Shown piece by piece: positions 47,653 to 60,023 of a stretch of DNA of 64,000 nucleotides. Location: contig CM023535.1 in NCBI GenBank assembly GCA_013350335.1, forward strand, positions 25,760,617 to 25,824,616, in the 5' to 3' direction. Under the pieces are notes generated by a model that was given only the letters and a program-made list of their open reading frames with translations, was not told the origin of the DNA and ran no database searches. The DNA is from Chimonanthus salicifolius (lineage: Eukaryota; Streptophyta; Magnoliopsida; Laurales; Calycanthaceae). The translations under genes and the position numbers were made by a program. Within the stretch, counting starts at the first letter, position 1, and every line of letters begins with the position of its first letter.

Positions 47653-49265
47653 ATGCTAAAAAGAATGCTCGAAGATGGTTTATTTCCTAGCACGGTAACT
47701 TGCAATGCATTGATAAATGGGTACTGTAGAGATGGCCGGGTCATTTCAGCTTTTGAAGTTCTTAGTGTAATGGAGAAAAGGAAGTGCAGGCCTAATATTC
47801 GGACATTCAATGAACTAATAAATGGGTTGTGTAGAGTGCATATGTCACACAAAGCAATGTATCTATTGAGGAGAATGACTGACGATGGTATTCTTTCCAA
47901 CGTCATAACCTACAATAGTAGATGGATTTTCTAGCGAAGGTCAGATGGATATAGCTTTTGATCTATTTAGGCTAATGAAGTCAGTTGGTCTTGAGCCTGA
48001 TGAGTTCACTTTCACCAGTCTTATTGATGGGCTTTGTAAAGAAGGAAAAGTGGAGGAGGCATATACGCTTTTGTTTGAGATGGAACGAAAGGGAATTTCA
48101 CCTGATGAAGTGACCTTTTCCACTAACTGATGGGCTCTGCAAGAAGGGCAAAGTTGCAAATGCATTTTCACTACTTGAGAGAATGACTGGAAATGGCCTG
48201 CCCCCCTTCTACTCATACATTCAATTCTTTGATAGATGCTCTTAGCAAGGGAAGCAAGCAACTTGAGGAGCACATGATGTTTGAGAAGATGCTAAAACAT
48301 GGGTTAGTTCCATCTGTGGTGACATACACAATACTGATCAACGGGCTTTCCCGAGTGGGTGAGATGACTGCATCATTCAATGTCTTAGAACTGATGAGGC
48401 GTTTGGGCTGCCCTCCTAATGTCTATACTTACACTATTTTGATTGACGGTCTATATAGACATGGGAAAGTAGAAGAGGCAAAATGCTTCTCCATAACTTG
48501 CCAGATTTGGGTATAACTCCAAATTATTTGACATACACTGTATTAGTAAAGCACATGTTAAAGCTGGCAGATTGACCCGTGCTTTTGATATTTTAAGTAT
48601 TATGATCAGAAATGGTTCCTGTCCTAACCATCGAGTTTATTGTGCATTATTGAAAGGATTGCTTGTCTTGAGCAAGCCTGTTGACGCAGATGCAAAATCT
48701 GGTGAGAATCTAAGGATAGGATTTGATCTACAAGAGAATGGAGGCGATTTTTCAAGCAATGTATATAAGGAGATGACTATTGAACATGCTTTCAAGCTTC
48801 GAGACAAAATTGAAATGTGTGGCGGGATTACTGATGATATGTATAATTTGTTGATAATTGGAATTGTGCAAGGAAGGCAGAATGACAGAAGCAGATCAAC
48901 TGACTCAGGAGATGTTGAAGAAAGGGCTTGTTCCCAACAAAGCTGTTTATGCCTCTTTGATTGAAGGATACTGCAATGCGTGGAAGTTTGACCATTGCCT
49001 GGACATTTTGAATCAAATACTCGATAGTGGCATGATTCCATCTTTTTCAACATACTGTTCTGTGATTCAGGGACTTCACAAAGAAGGGAAGATCCAAGCA
49101 ACAAAGAAGGTGGTCTCTGACCGGTTACAGCACAACCATGTCATAGATGAGGCATCACTCTCATCGCTGATACATTTCCTCATAGTGGAAGATGAACCTG
49201 ATGGATTTGTTGAGATTCTAAGACGAATTGAGCACATGCATCAAAAAGAGCTTCCTATAATCTAA
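47653..49265 (+). pseudogene. PPR protein pseudogene, like Arabidopsis At3g07290
   Basis: About a dozen 35-residue P-class PPR motifs can be read: SVITYN/STVTCNALINGYCRDGR-type, RPNIRTFNELINGLCR, EPDEFTFTSLIDGLCKEGK, PSVVTYTILINGLSRVGE, PPNVYTYTILIDGLYRHGK and VPNKAVYASLIEGYCN, then a non-PPR tail ending ELPII and a stop at 49263-49265. The arrangement and the divergent tail resemble the C-terminal two-thirds of At3g07290, a predicted mitochondrial RNA-binding PPR protein (match made from memory). The reading frame changes at least four times (near 47930, 48128, 48500 and 48880), and the 5' part including any transit peptide is absent. The left edge adjoins Gypsy LTR sequence, and a giant solo LTR lies 190 bases downstream. 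Confidence 0.85.
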
Positions 49266-50154
49266 GAATTTATTGTTTGTACAGGAGAATTTATATGTTC
49301 ATGACTTAAAACCAAATACTCTGCCCATGGATTGTGCTGAATGTTCTCTGAAGACGTATGTTTTCTTATCCATCTTATTTTGCTGTGGATGTTACCTGTT
49401 CTTATGAACCAAATATGGCTGCCAGAATTCCTATCACAGTGCCTTGTGATGTGTTAACTGTAACACCTCGGATTTTCAATTTATTATTTTATATGAAAAT
49501 TATCCATTTTTAATTATGAACTTTAGATTGGATCTTATTTGGATAAAGAATTGGGCCTTGACCCAATTGGGACCAAATTAAATTGTGACATTGGTTTTAT
49601 CAAAAATTTAATAAAAGATTGCCTTGGCTGAATTTTGAATGTCAAATCCATAGATTATGCGCATGAGATATATGTGGGATTCTAAATCCACAATGATATG
49701 CTAGAATATTTAAAAAGGGATGAGATATCTATGAAATAATTAAAAGATTAAGCATCGCCGAATTTTGAATACTAATATCTATATTATGCGCATGGATTGG
49801 TAGCCAAGGAAACTATCTAATTTAAATAGAGATAGAATTAAGGGAAGGTCTTAAATTAAACAAGGGAGGTCGGCAATTGCCATCTAACGCAAGGGAGGTC
49901 GGCATTGCCATCTAAGGCAAGGGATGGGTGCACGGCCAAAGGAGAGGGTGAGATTATCTTAGGCACGTTCTAAAGTTGGACCAAGGGAAGGTTATATAAA
50001 GGAGAGAAGGACAAGGGGGCAAGGTTTACAACACATAGTCGAATTTTATTTTCCTCTCTCCCAATCTCTCATTCTCTCACACAGCAAGAGCAAGGAATTG
50101 AAAAGAGGTTAGTATCTAATTGTTTAAATAATTTTATTTTATCAAACAAAAGAA

Positions 50155-51630
50155 CCATAGGGTTCGGCCATGGTGGTTGGCCAAACCCCATGGAGAAAGA
50201 TTGAAGATTATATAATGATTTAAATGGAAGAAGAATGGGGGATCATCTTGATAAATTTTAATAGAAAAAAAAAATGGATGAGGTTCGGCCATGGTGTATG
50301 GCCGAACCCCATCGAATACAATTATGGATTTGGGGTTCCTAAGACTTTGAATCATGTGGATTGATTTATGAATTGTAAAGGATTGAAAACCCCCATGGAA
50401 AGGATATACCCCCATGGAAAGGATATCAATAAGGTGGTTTGATTAATTGGATGATCATGGTTTAATTAAATGGAGATATGGTAGAGATGTGTGGGCCGGC
50501 CATTGCATGGCTGAACCATGATTGTTTTATGGCTAAGTTATTGGATCAATAGCAATGAAAAAAAAAAAAGGGGTGAGGTTCGGCCATGGTGTATGGCTGA
50601 ACCCCACCAAACATTTTAATGGATTGGTGTTTGAGTTTAATGGATCTAAACCATTGATGAAGGTCATGAACCATAGGGTTCGGCCGTGGTGCTTGGCCGA
50701 ACCCCATGGGGTTGTTTTTGGAATGGAGATTAAATTTGGAAACTATACAAATATAGAAAGAGTTGCTTAATATGGAAATGTTTCAAATATGGAAAGTGTT
50801 GTTAAAATTAGAAAGCATCCAAGTATGGAAAATGGTTGCTAAATTTGGAAAGCAATCTAAATATGGAAGGAAGGATATTATTTTTGGAAACCTTCTATTT
50901 TTGGAAGGTGTTTGCTAAATATTAGAAAGTTTTCAATTATGGAAGGTGTTTGCTTAATAAGGAAAGCTTCTAAATATGGAAGGAGTTGCTAAATTGGAAA
51001 GCACTCCAATTATGGAAAGGAGTAGGTTATTTTTGGAAACATTTAATTATGGGAAGTAATATGAATGGAAAAATTGGACATCATGGGTTCGGCCATGTAC
51101 ATAGCCGAACTCCATGAATTAAATCTATGGTTTAGGTTATGAGTAATTGAATCAAGGGGGAAAGTTTCTATTCTTCGAAGTACACATTGGAATAAGAATG
51201 TACCTATTTATAGACCATGGAAGATGATTATGGAAACCTTCCAAATATGGAAGGGTGGACATTATTTATGGAAACTTAGGCATCATGGGTTCGGCCATGT
51301 GTATGGCCGAACCCCATGAATCAAATTATGGTCTATGTTTAATCAATTATGATTTTTAATGTTGCAATGATCGGATTATTGGTTATGTAAGCCATGGATG
51401 GCATTTTTGTAAATATGTGAAAAATATGGAACATTGGGTTCGGCCATGGTGTATGGCCGAACCCCATGCTTTATTTATGAGACTATGTGCTTTGGAAGTA
51501 TGAATGGATTATTTGGAACCTAAGCAAAGAAAAGGGGCTATGGTTATGGACAATGGCATTTTGGTAATTAATAGGATAAATGAACATAAAGGGTGAGGCT
51601 CAGCCATAGGTATGGCCGAACCCCACAAGT
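50155..51630. repeat. Array of GGTTCGGCCAT/ATGGCCGAACC hairpins in LTR B
   Basis: Hairpins occur near 50160, 50282, 50578, 50678, 51088, 51288, 51437 and 51597, with a weaker one near 50493. The most common form is GGTTCGGCCATGG, TGT loop, ATGGCCGAACC, followed by CCATG. Spacing runs from ~100 to ~400 bases. Confidence 0.88.
50740..51260. repeat. Degenerate AATATGGAAAG repeats
   Basis: Twenty or so variants of AAATATGGAAAG, AATTTGGAAAGC and TTTTTGGAAACC recur every 20-45 bases between hairpins of LTR B. This looks like a decayed minisatellite that expanded inside the LTR. Confidence 0.65.
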
Positions 51631-52013
51631 ATGGTTTATGGACTTAAATGTGGTAAATCAAATGGGACTTGGTTTTGATTTATTATTATATTATAAGGTA
51701 ACGGGATCTCGCAAGCGATGCGCGATTGGTGATCGAATCTTGGATGGGAACGCAAGGACTTGTGAACGGTCTTTGGTAGGATTTCACCTCTTTGAAACCA
51801 TGGTTTATGTACTTTGTTGTATCTTATGTTTGATGAAAATATGTTTCAAGGGATATGTTTTATTATTGAATTTCAAATGCTATGTTTAAATTGTTTAAAA
51901 TAAAATGGATTGATTATGTTTTAAAAATGATTTTCAATGCTATGTTTATGTTATAAAATAGCATGTGTTTCATTGGCATCTCATGCATGGCATGGGGTGA
52001 AGGATTTAGTAAT

Positions 52014-52140
52014 CGGAGGGTCCACACTTCGTCGGGGCGTCCGAAAAACCTATGTGGTGTACCTTGATGTGCTTTTCCATCAGGAAGAAACCGGAGGGTC
52101 CACACTCCACCGAGGCGTCTGGAAGACCTATGTGGTGGAT
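52014..52140 (+). repeat. ~66-bp direct duplication in LTR B
   Basis: CGGAGGGTCCACACTTCGTC...CCTATGTGGTG (from 52014) recurs as CGGAGGGTCCACACTCCACC...CCTATGTGGTG (from 52091). LTR A has a single related segment (GACCACACTCCACCGGC, ~33483), so the duplication is specific to B. Confidence 0.7.
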
Positions 52141-53084
52141 ACATTTTATGTACATGTGATGGGTGAGACTCATTGCATATTTGTCATCATTGCATGGCAT
52201 GAATTTTACCTGTTTTTATATATTATGTTATAATATATGTTTTGTACTAACCATGTGTTAGTCATAACTGGAATACCTATTGGGCGCGTTGTTCTAACGC
52301 CCTACTTCTACCCTAGTTGATGATACAAGTAAGCAGGGGAACGATGAACGTAAGGCGGACCAAGCATAAGAGCTTGGAAGACTTATTTTATATGTTCGGA
52401 ATAAAATTACTCATGAACTTGTATTTGAATATTTGGATTTCGGAATGTAATAACTTAGATGGTCGGATGTTTAGTTTGATGATTATGACGTTTTAATAAT
52501 GATTAAGGACTTGACGTACTTTGCTATCTGAATGGAATAGAACTTGGTTCTATTATGATTCCGCAGGTTATGATTTTTATTCCGCAAATTGATATTGCTA
52601 TGTGTGAACCGTTTTATTGGACTGAGTCCATACACACATAGGGTTGGCCAGTTAAGGGTCAGACTAAGGAAGTTCGGACTTAGCTCGAGTCGTGACGTCC
52701 CGCGCTCTATCACTCTACTCTGTTATAAAAAAAAATATACACTGAATTTACGGGAAAAAGTGAGTGAAAAAGGGTGGGGCTTTACATTAACATATCAATA
52801 GATACTGATTTATTATCTCTCAATAAATACTGAAATTATTGCAAAATGGGAAAATGATACTCCAACAAAAACACAAGGAGCCAAATGTTGACATTACCTT
52901 CTTTATTCAAATTCCCTATCAAAGTTGCTAGAATACTTTAAAGAAGCAAAGAGATTTCCTTTGCGACTTGTTGGGAGCAAAATTGAAGAAGCATGCAGTC
53001 AAGAAGAAGATTGTGAATCTCCTCATGGAAAATGGAGGACTTTGGGAATATCATTCGAAGAAATTGGTCCCAGCCAAGATTTTG

Positions 53085-55230
53085 GAGGTATGGAGAGGAA
53101 ACAGGCTCTATGGAGAGAAGTTGTAAAATCAAAGTATGGAGGTTGAAAGTCTGAAAATATATTCCAAAACTGGGATTAAAAGGTAATTTGGTAAGTTCGA
53201 GGGATAAGGAATGGGCAAACGAAGTAGGTTGTGGGGTAGGGAAGTTTCCCTTTACTTATGTCTCCCAGTCGGTGGGAATCCTAGGCTAAAGAATTTTTGG
53301 ACACTGGTTGTCAAGAAGATTGAGAGGAGGTTGGCGGGTTGGGGCAAGAAGTACTTATCTTTGGGTGGCAGAGTGACACTCATTAAATCAGTTTTGATTA
53401 ATCTACCGATGTACCTTTTGTCTTTATTTGAAATTCCGAAGGGTGTTGCCAATAGAGTGGAAAAGCTATTCAAGAGGTTTCTTTGGGGAGATATGGAGGA
53501 ATAGAGAAAAATTCACTTAGTGGCTTCGTTGGAGGTCACCAAAGCTAAATCCAAGGGTAGTTTAGGCTTAATCCCTATTCAGTTAAGAAACTAGGCTTTA
53601 CTATGTAAATGGGGTTGGCGTTTTGGGAGAGAATCAAATGCACTGTGGGTTCGTATCCTTTCTGCTATAAATGGTACTTCCAATAGCAATAGATGGAGTT
53701 TGGGGGAGGAAGTGGACAGATCAGGATCAAGGATGCTTAAAGCTTGGTGGAGGGTGTGTCGGGGTGGACCGGAGGTTGGTAATCTGTATAGGGAGAGTCT
53801 CCGCCTCTTAGTTGGCAAGGGCAATAGGACTTTTATTTGGGAAGATTTGTGGCAGGGAGATAGGAGATTGAGGGAGAATTTCCCAAGGTTGTATGGGGTA
53901 GCTAGGAATAAACAGGACTTGGTACAAGATGTGTTCAACAGTAGAGGGAGAGAGAATTCCTGGTCTTTTGATTTCAGGAGAGAGTTAAGGTCTATCGAGT
54001 CGGATAACTTATTGGAGTTGAAAGCACAACTGGAGGAATTCCCATTGGATTTAGAGGTTGATGATGAGCTAGTTTGGATGGGTGATTCGTCTGGAAACGA
54101 CTTTCTAGCAGCTCAGAATTTAATAAGTAAATGTCTCACCCCTCCTAGAGTTCAAATGTTCGTCTGGTGTAGTGCTAAGAGGAAAATATTAACAAGGATG
54201 GACCTTAGGAGGTGAGGTTTGTTGAGGCTGGAAGAGGTCACTAACTGTCCTCTTTGTGGGCTAGCCAATGAGACAATTGATCATCTCTTAGACACTTGCC
54301 CGATGACTTGGAGGCTTTGGAGTTATTTCTTAGATCTTATGAGAGTCTCCCGGGCTTTCCCCAGATCTTGGGGAGAGGTCATGGAATCTTTGTTCCTCCA
54401 CAACCTTAACTCTAGAAGGAGATTTAAATTGATTACAATTCCAACGGCGGTTCTGTGGACTATTTAGAATAAGAGATCCACTAAAATCTTTGAGGAGAAA
54501 ACTTCAGAGGTTAGTGAGCTTATTCAAAAGGCAAAGTGGAGCATGTGCGTTTGGCTGTCCTCCAGCAAGGTATTTAAAGACCTTAAAGCCAACGATCTCT
54601 TGCATTTTTGGGAGGGTGTATGAAGTCTTCTTTTCGAAATAGGAAGGTTCAAGTTGAATGGTCCCCTCTTCCTAGTAGGACTCTGAAATTCAATGTGGAC
54701 GGAGCTTCAAGGGGTAACCCTGGGCTGACAGGGATAAGGGGCATTCTAAGGGACCATTCGGGTTTCTCTCGTGTATTTTTTACCAAATATGTGGGGTCTA
54801 AGGATTCTAATGAGGCAGAACTTCTTAGCGTTAGGAGAGCCTTGACTTTAGGTGTGGGTTTGGGGAAGAGAAATTAGTGATTAAAAGCGACTCATCCAAT
54901 GTTGTTAAATGGGCCAAGAGGGAGAAACGTCCTCCATGGAGGTTAATCACTTTGGTAAGGGAGATTAAGGAGTGGGTATCAGGCCGAGAGGTGTCATTCG
55001 TGCACATCAGCCGGACAACCAATGGGGTAGCGGACTTCTTTGCAAAAAATGGTGTTGGCAGTTCGATTAGTGGCATCTTTCAGTTATCAGGAGATTAGTG
55101 TTTATGCTAAACCAGCCTTTTTTTTTTGTTTCTTGTATTGGGCCTAATCCTCTTAGGCCTTTTGAATTGTCCTGTGTATTTGTTTCTTTGGTCTTTTAAT
55201 AAAATGTTCTTTGTTACCGCTCAAAAATAA
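53085..55230 (+). pseudogene. L1-type LINE, 5'-truncated (RT end, zf-RVT, RNase H)
   Basis: A short piece at 53085-53145 reads RKQALWREVVKSKYGG. From ~53200 the element is nearly continuous: GCGVGKFPF (in frame with the next part), YLCLPVGGNPRLKNFW, GWGKKYLSLGGRVTLIKSVL, PMYLLSLFEIP, a zf-RVT region with CPLCGLANETIDHLL..CPMTWRLW (54250-54320), and an RNase H domain with FNVDGASRGNPG (54690-54725), EAELLSVRRALTLG and SDSSNVVKWAK, ending at 55098. Stops near 53504, 53594, 54214 and 54465 and a frameshift near 54870 break it. The 3' untranslated region ends near 55230 in AATAAAATG...CAAAAATAAA, without a clear TSD. The 300 bases from 52792 hold no other recognised feature. Confidence 0.88.
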
Positions 55231-55239
55231 ATTAATTTG

Positions 55240-55743
55240 GTGGGTGATAAAATTGAAGGGGTGAAATTTATTGTGTGAGGTGGGTAATTAATTTATGGGA
55301 ATTTGATGATACAGGATAGAAGGTCAACCCTTAAAAGAAAATTTTTGATATATTGCATTCTATATTAAACCAAAAGGATAATTTCATTAAAGATTCTGGT
55401 GAGGTAGTAGGTGGGGCAAGGTTGTCTGATATCTCTTGGCCATCTCAAAGGAAGGTTAAATTTTGTGAAACTTAGTTCCCTTGGCCATGGACTGTTTGTA
55501 GATAAAAGAATAAGACAATCTTTAAAAACAAAGCAAAATCCACTGTCATTAATTGTTGTTATCATGTCAAAGCGTCATTTAATGGGCAATGGTTGCAATG
55601 GAGTTTATAGGCTATCTGGAAGAGGTTCTAAGGCAAAATTGGCATTGTCTTCTTAACTATGTGTGTATATGAAGATATCCTTAATTAGAGGATTTTTATA
55701 TTTTTACTGGAGGTTAATTTTCCTTTTCATTGCTAATCTTCTC
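55240..55743. other. Intergenic DNA, no recognised gene
   Basis: An 81-residue plus-strand frame (55411-55656) shows no recognised motif. The stretch lies between a LINE end and a solo LTR and may be old transposon sequence. Confidence 0.35.
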
Positions 55744-57554
55744 TATTAGTGCCCCGGCTTGCCGAGTCACCTATTTGTCAATTCTATGACTTAGGTGAAG
55801 CCTTGTTCGGAAGATTGAAGCATTTATCAAGACTCAAGGTTTGGTGAAGTTTGAATCAAAATCCTCAAAGAAAGAAGATCAAGTGCAAGATTCAACATCA
55901 TCGGTGTATGGCAATCACAAAGGTAAATTGGCCATAGATGACTTTAGGTGAAGCCCAAAACCTTAGGTGGACCTTTCCTAGGCTTAGTGTAACATGTTGG
56001 TAATAACATAACCAAGCCTCAGTGCTCCTTTGTCAGTCACAGAACAAAATGGGATAAACATTGGAAAAATGACAAACTGTCAGGTCGATCCGTCGAGTCT
56101 ACCGACCCACTGGTGAAACGGGACAGACCCGTCGAGGTCTTCGACGTGTCGACCGGATTGACAAAGGTTCTGGAATGAACACATTGTCATTCAATGTTGC
56201 CATCAGTTCGAGTGTATCGAGTTCACCAACCCTCAATGAAAGACAGGACCGACCTATCGAAGTCATCGATACATCGACTGGTTTATTGTAGTCTCTGGAA
56301 AGAATCGGCTGTAAAATTCGGGTGCTCTCTAATAAAGGAGATAGACATGTCTGTGCACCGACACATTGATAAGGAAATATAGACCCATCGGTGCACACGA
56401 CACGTCGATTTGGGCAAAGTATGAGTTCTGGACTTGGGACTCTAGGGTACTCTCGGAACCGATACATCGATGTAACAGACCCATTGAGAGTACCAGGACC
56501 GACCCATCAATGGTACCGACATGTCGACCTGGGTTTGACAAGTTTCTGGACTTGAAACTCTATCTGTATGGTTTTGCCTCAGAATGATACAATCGACAAG
56601 ACCGACTCATCAACTATAAGTCATGTCGACCCATCGATAATGACCGTTTTATATCCGTTGGAAGCTTAACGGTCATATTGCAAAGACACTTTGCCTGCAC
56701 CGACCCATCGACCACACCGACCCGTCGGTGACCCAGAGTCGGGATTTTTGTGTTTGCCTATTTATTCTCCAAACTTTGATGAGTTTGGTTGGCACTTGGA
56801 GAGAGCCTTGAATAGGAAAATCCAAAGGCATTCCCAAAGATCCCACATCCTCTCCATGCACTTCACATAGGTGAATTAATTGAAAATCCAATCTTTTGAT
56901 TGAGATTAAGAAAGAGAGAAAACCAAGTCTAGGATTCAACTTGCATATCCATAATCCTAGAGGCCTTCTCCCATAGATTGTGATTGCTCATACTCGGCGC
57001 ATCTTCGTCATCAACCGACATCACATTGGACGATTCTTCAAGAAGCACATTTACATCAAGTTGTGAGCTACAAAGGCAAGTGCTTCTTATTGTTTGATTT
57101 AATTTTTAAATCATCTTGTACAGTGGATTATAGAGGGTGTACTCTGGAACCACTATAAAAAATTGAGGGATAAGGACGTAGACTGGGGTAGGTCGAACCT
57201 TTTAAAATCTTAGGGATTGGGTGAAATTCCCAATAAATTGAGATAGGTGGAATTCCTACTCTATTTGTGAGGGTGTAAGTTCCCACATAGTAAATTCGGG
57301 ATAACCCAAGGTTGGGTGAGTCCATCAGTGGATGTAGCAGGGTTTATTAAGAACCACTATAAACATTGTGTTGTGGTGTTAGAGCCTTTTGTTTGGATTG
57401 TATTTGAGCACACAAAACACATCTTGATTAAATTGTATTATCCGCTGCAAATTGTTTAATTAATCAAGTAATTTTTAAAAGGACCAACGAAGTTGTAGAT
57501 TGCTCTATTCAGCCCCCTCTAGGGTCAATTTTGTTGTAGCTCAAGGGACTTTCA
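55744..57554 (+). mobile_element. Solo Copia LTR, 1811 bp, same family as 25589-27241
   Basis: A perfect 5-bp duplication TTCTC lies at 55739-55743 and 57555-57559. The start reads TATTAGTGCCC, one base changed from TGTTAGTGCCC of the relative at 27241, and the end reads GGGACTTTCA. The CCCCCTCTAGGG motif near 57510 and a GTGGATGTAG segment near 57330 match the Copia LTR at 25589-27241 read in the other direction. The centre holds a different short-repeat family (56090-56730). Confidence 0.85.
56090..56730. repeat. ACCGACCCATCGA / GTCGAC motif cluster in the Copia LTR
   Basis: About fifteen variants of ACCGACCCATCGATG, CCGACACATTGAT, GACCCGTCGAGG and TGTCGACC occur at 20-80 base spacing. Longer units (CCGACACGTCGA...TCTGGACTTGGGACTCT) repeat once or twice. 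It occupies the position filled by GATTGATCG repeats in the sister LTR at 25589-27241. Confidence 0.75.
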
Positions 57555-58140
57555 TTCTCTTTGAGCAATGACTTGTACATTCTACCATCTTCCTTTTCAG
57601 CTGAAATTCTTCATTATTCCTTGATAAGCATCCAACGCCAACACTTGTACCAGATTCAAAGTACAACCTTAAATTCATGGCAAGTGGAACCTAGAGAGGA
57701 AGAAGTAAAAAAGAGAGAAAAAGATTAAGACATGAAAATAGAAAAAGAAAAAAAAGGAAAGAAAATTAAAATTTGAAACCTAAAAGAAACTTAGAAAATA
57801 GAGGAGGAAAATAGGAAAATGGAAACAAAAGAAGAAACATGAAAAGAAAAGAAATACAATGGAAGAAAGGGGAAGAAGGAGAAAAGAGAGAAGAAAAAAA
57901 AAAACTTGGAAGGTGTACGTGATTTGTCATCACTCTAGAACTCTCTTCTTTGGGAACAAAAGGAAAATGAAATGAAAAGAAAGACAACGGAAGGAAGACG
58001 AGGAAGGAGAAAAGAGAAGAAGAAAAAAAAAACCTGGAAGGGGTATACGTGATTTGTCATAACTCTAGAGCTCTCTTCTCTACTCTCATGTCACTCTCCT
58101 TTGCACCACTCTCATCTTTTCATTGGCTAGGGTTAGGTTT
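57555..58140. repeat. Purine-rich DNA with a ~130-bp tandem duplication
   Basis: Bases 57700-58040 are almost all A and G. The segment AAAACTTGGAAGGTGTACGTGATTTGTCAT...CTCTAGAACTCTCTTCT (57900-57950) recurs as AAAACCTGGAAGGGGTATACGTGATTTGTCAT...CTCTAGAGCTCTCTTCT (58028-58080). No gene. Confidence 0.65.
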
Positions 58141-58144
58141 GAAT

Positions 58145-58495
<351 letters not shown>

Positions 58496-58499
58496 TTTA

Positions 58500-59000
58500 A
58501 GACCAACGTATCCTGTCATCACCTAACTAATTCAAGGTTTTGAATTGTTATATTTATATGAAAGTTTTTCTTACCTATATTGCCCTTAAGATTATTCCCT
58601 TTGACATCTATGTCCTAAATGCTCTCTCACAATAATAATGTAAAATGACTCGAATCGGGACTCAAACCACTCAAGTTTTTCGTGAGTTGATTGAATCTGG
58701 ATGGAAACTCGAGGGCTCTTTGAGTTTTGCTTGAGTTGATCAATTTTCTTATCGAGTCAAGTTGAGTCGGCCAAATTTTTTTTTTTAAATTGTTGAGTCG
58801 GCCAAATTGACATATAGTTTTTATACTGTGGTAGAAACCCAAGATGTAGCCTTATTCTTTGTTGATGGTTACCTTCCCAAAAAACTCATTTGGCAAGAGC
58901 TTATAGCATAGTTTGCAAGTACCTAATTTTGCAATCCCAAAGGTTGGGGATTCAAGTTATGCTACCACCTCAAAAGAAAAAAGTAGTTAGTAGTAGTAGT
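58500..59000. other. Intergenic DNA, no recognised gene
   Basis: Unique-looking AT-rich sequence with a GAGTCGGCCAAATT segment duplicated at 58764 and 58795 and a short AGTAGTAGTAG run near 58990. Confidence 0.4.
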
Positions 59001-59006
59001 AGAAGA

Positions 59007-59290
59007 AGTAGAATTTCTTTCTAGCTGAAGAAAACACTTAACCTTAGACCACATCATCGAACACTGTTTGGACCCAAAGCCGAACACCCAAGAAGAAGAA
59101 TTTCTTTGTAGCTGAACAAAGAGCACCTAACCATAGACCACATCTCCAAACATTGTTTAGACCCAAAGCTGAACAACCAAGAAGATGAAGAAGAAAAAGA
59201 AGGCACCACCTATTGTTTCTTTTGGCTAAAGCACCTCATATTGTTTCTTTCTAGTAGAACACACCACCTAAGCATAAACCACACCACTGA
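59007..59290. repeat. ~95-bp tandem repeat, about three units
   Basis: GAATTTCTTTCTAGCTGAAGAAAACACTTAACC...CAAAGCCGAACACCCAAGAAG recurs from 59098 with GAATTTCTTTGTAGCTGAACAAAG, and a third, more diverged unit follows from ~59210 to the CCACACCACTGAACAC segment. Confidence 0.7.
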
Positions 59291-60023
59291 ACACATGAAA
59301 TGGCTGTGGGGTCACGACTTCTAAAGTAACATGCATGAACTCTGAGTCTGGCTCTGGAGGAGCTGGCACAGATCTTGAGGAAGTGGATGTGCATTCCAAG
59401 GAAACTGGCACACATTCTGAGGAAACAGGAAGGCATGTATGTGGAACTGGTTCAATGTCAGCAGTCATAGGAGCATTCATTACCTCGATTCGATTTATCT
59501 CACATTTTGCTCTTATGGCCATCCGTACCGAATCTCTCAAAATGAAAATGTCGTGGAAGATGATGCGGTCATAGATCGGAGGATAGAGTCCTGCAAGGAA
59601 TTTGGAGATCTGTTGAGACTCAGTCTCAGCGTGTCTTGCGAAGAGATAGTAGAACTCAACTGCATATTCTCGAACAGTCCGATTTTCTTGCCAATAATTC
59701 TGATATTGCTCAAACATAAATTGTCTATAGTTGGGAGAAAGGAAATAATTATTCAGCAACTTTTTCATTAGGATCCATGATCTAATAGGAAGCTTGTGGC
59801 AATATTTGTGTTTGATTTGCAACTATGTCCACCATGCAGATGCTTCACCTTCAAGACGAGATGACACGAAGTCGATCTTTCTCGTATCCTCTATCCTCAT
59901 GTAAAAGAAGAAACGTTCAACTTTTATGAGCCAATCGAGGAAGCATTTATTGTGCCATTGACCGTAAAAAAGTGGGACGTAGTCCTCGTCATCTTTGGTT
60001 GGATAGTCATAATAGGAAGTCAT
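59268..60023 (-). pseudogene. Gypsy gag fragment 1
   Basis: On the minus strand: WLIKVERFFFYMRIEDTRKI, FVSSRLEGEASAWW, a stop (TAG) at 59823, then FEQYQNYWQENRTVREYAVE, FYYLFARHAETESQQISKFL and GLYPPIYDRI. This is the retrotransposon gag domain of Ty3/gypsy elements. The single nonsense codon lies where related proteins continue with Gln, so CAG to TAG is likely. The downstream part is Pro/Glu-rich (EPVPHTCLPVSSECVPVS) and ends without a zinc knuckle. Confidence 0.85.

Larger units (their letters stand above)
49459..52786 (+). mobile_element. Giant solo LTR B, 3328 bp, Gypsy (Tekay/Del-like)
   Basis: It begins TGTAACACCTCGG and ends GGGGCTTTACA, with a perfect 5-bp duplication TTAAC at 49454-49458 and 52787-52791. 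A TATA box (GTTATATAAAGGAGAG, ~49990) followed by a CT-rich leader supports plus orientation. It shares its ends, the GGTTCGGCCAT hairpins and a 3' segment (GTGTGAACCGTTTTATTGGACTGAGTCC region) with LTR A, but the middle is strongly diverged. No coding domains. Confidence 0.88.
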
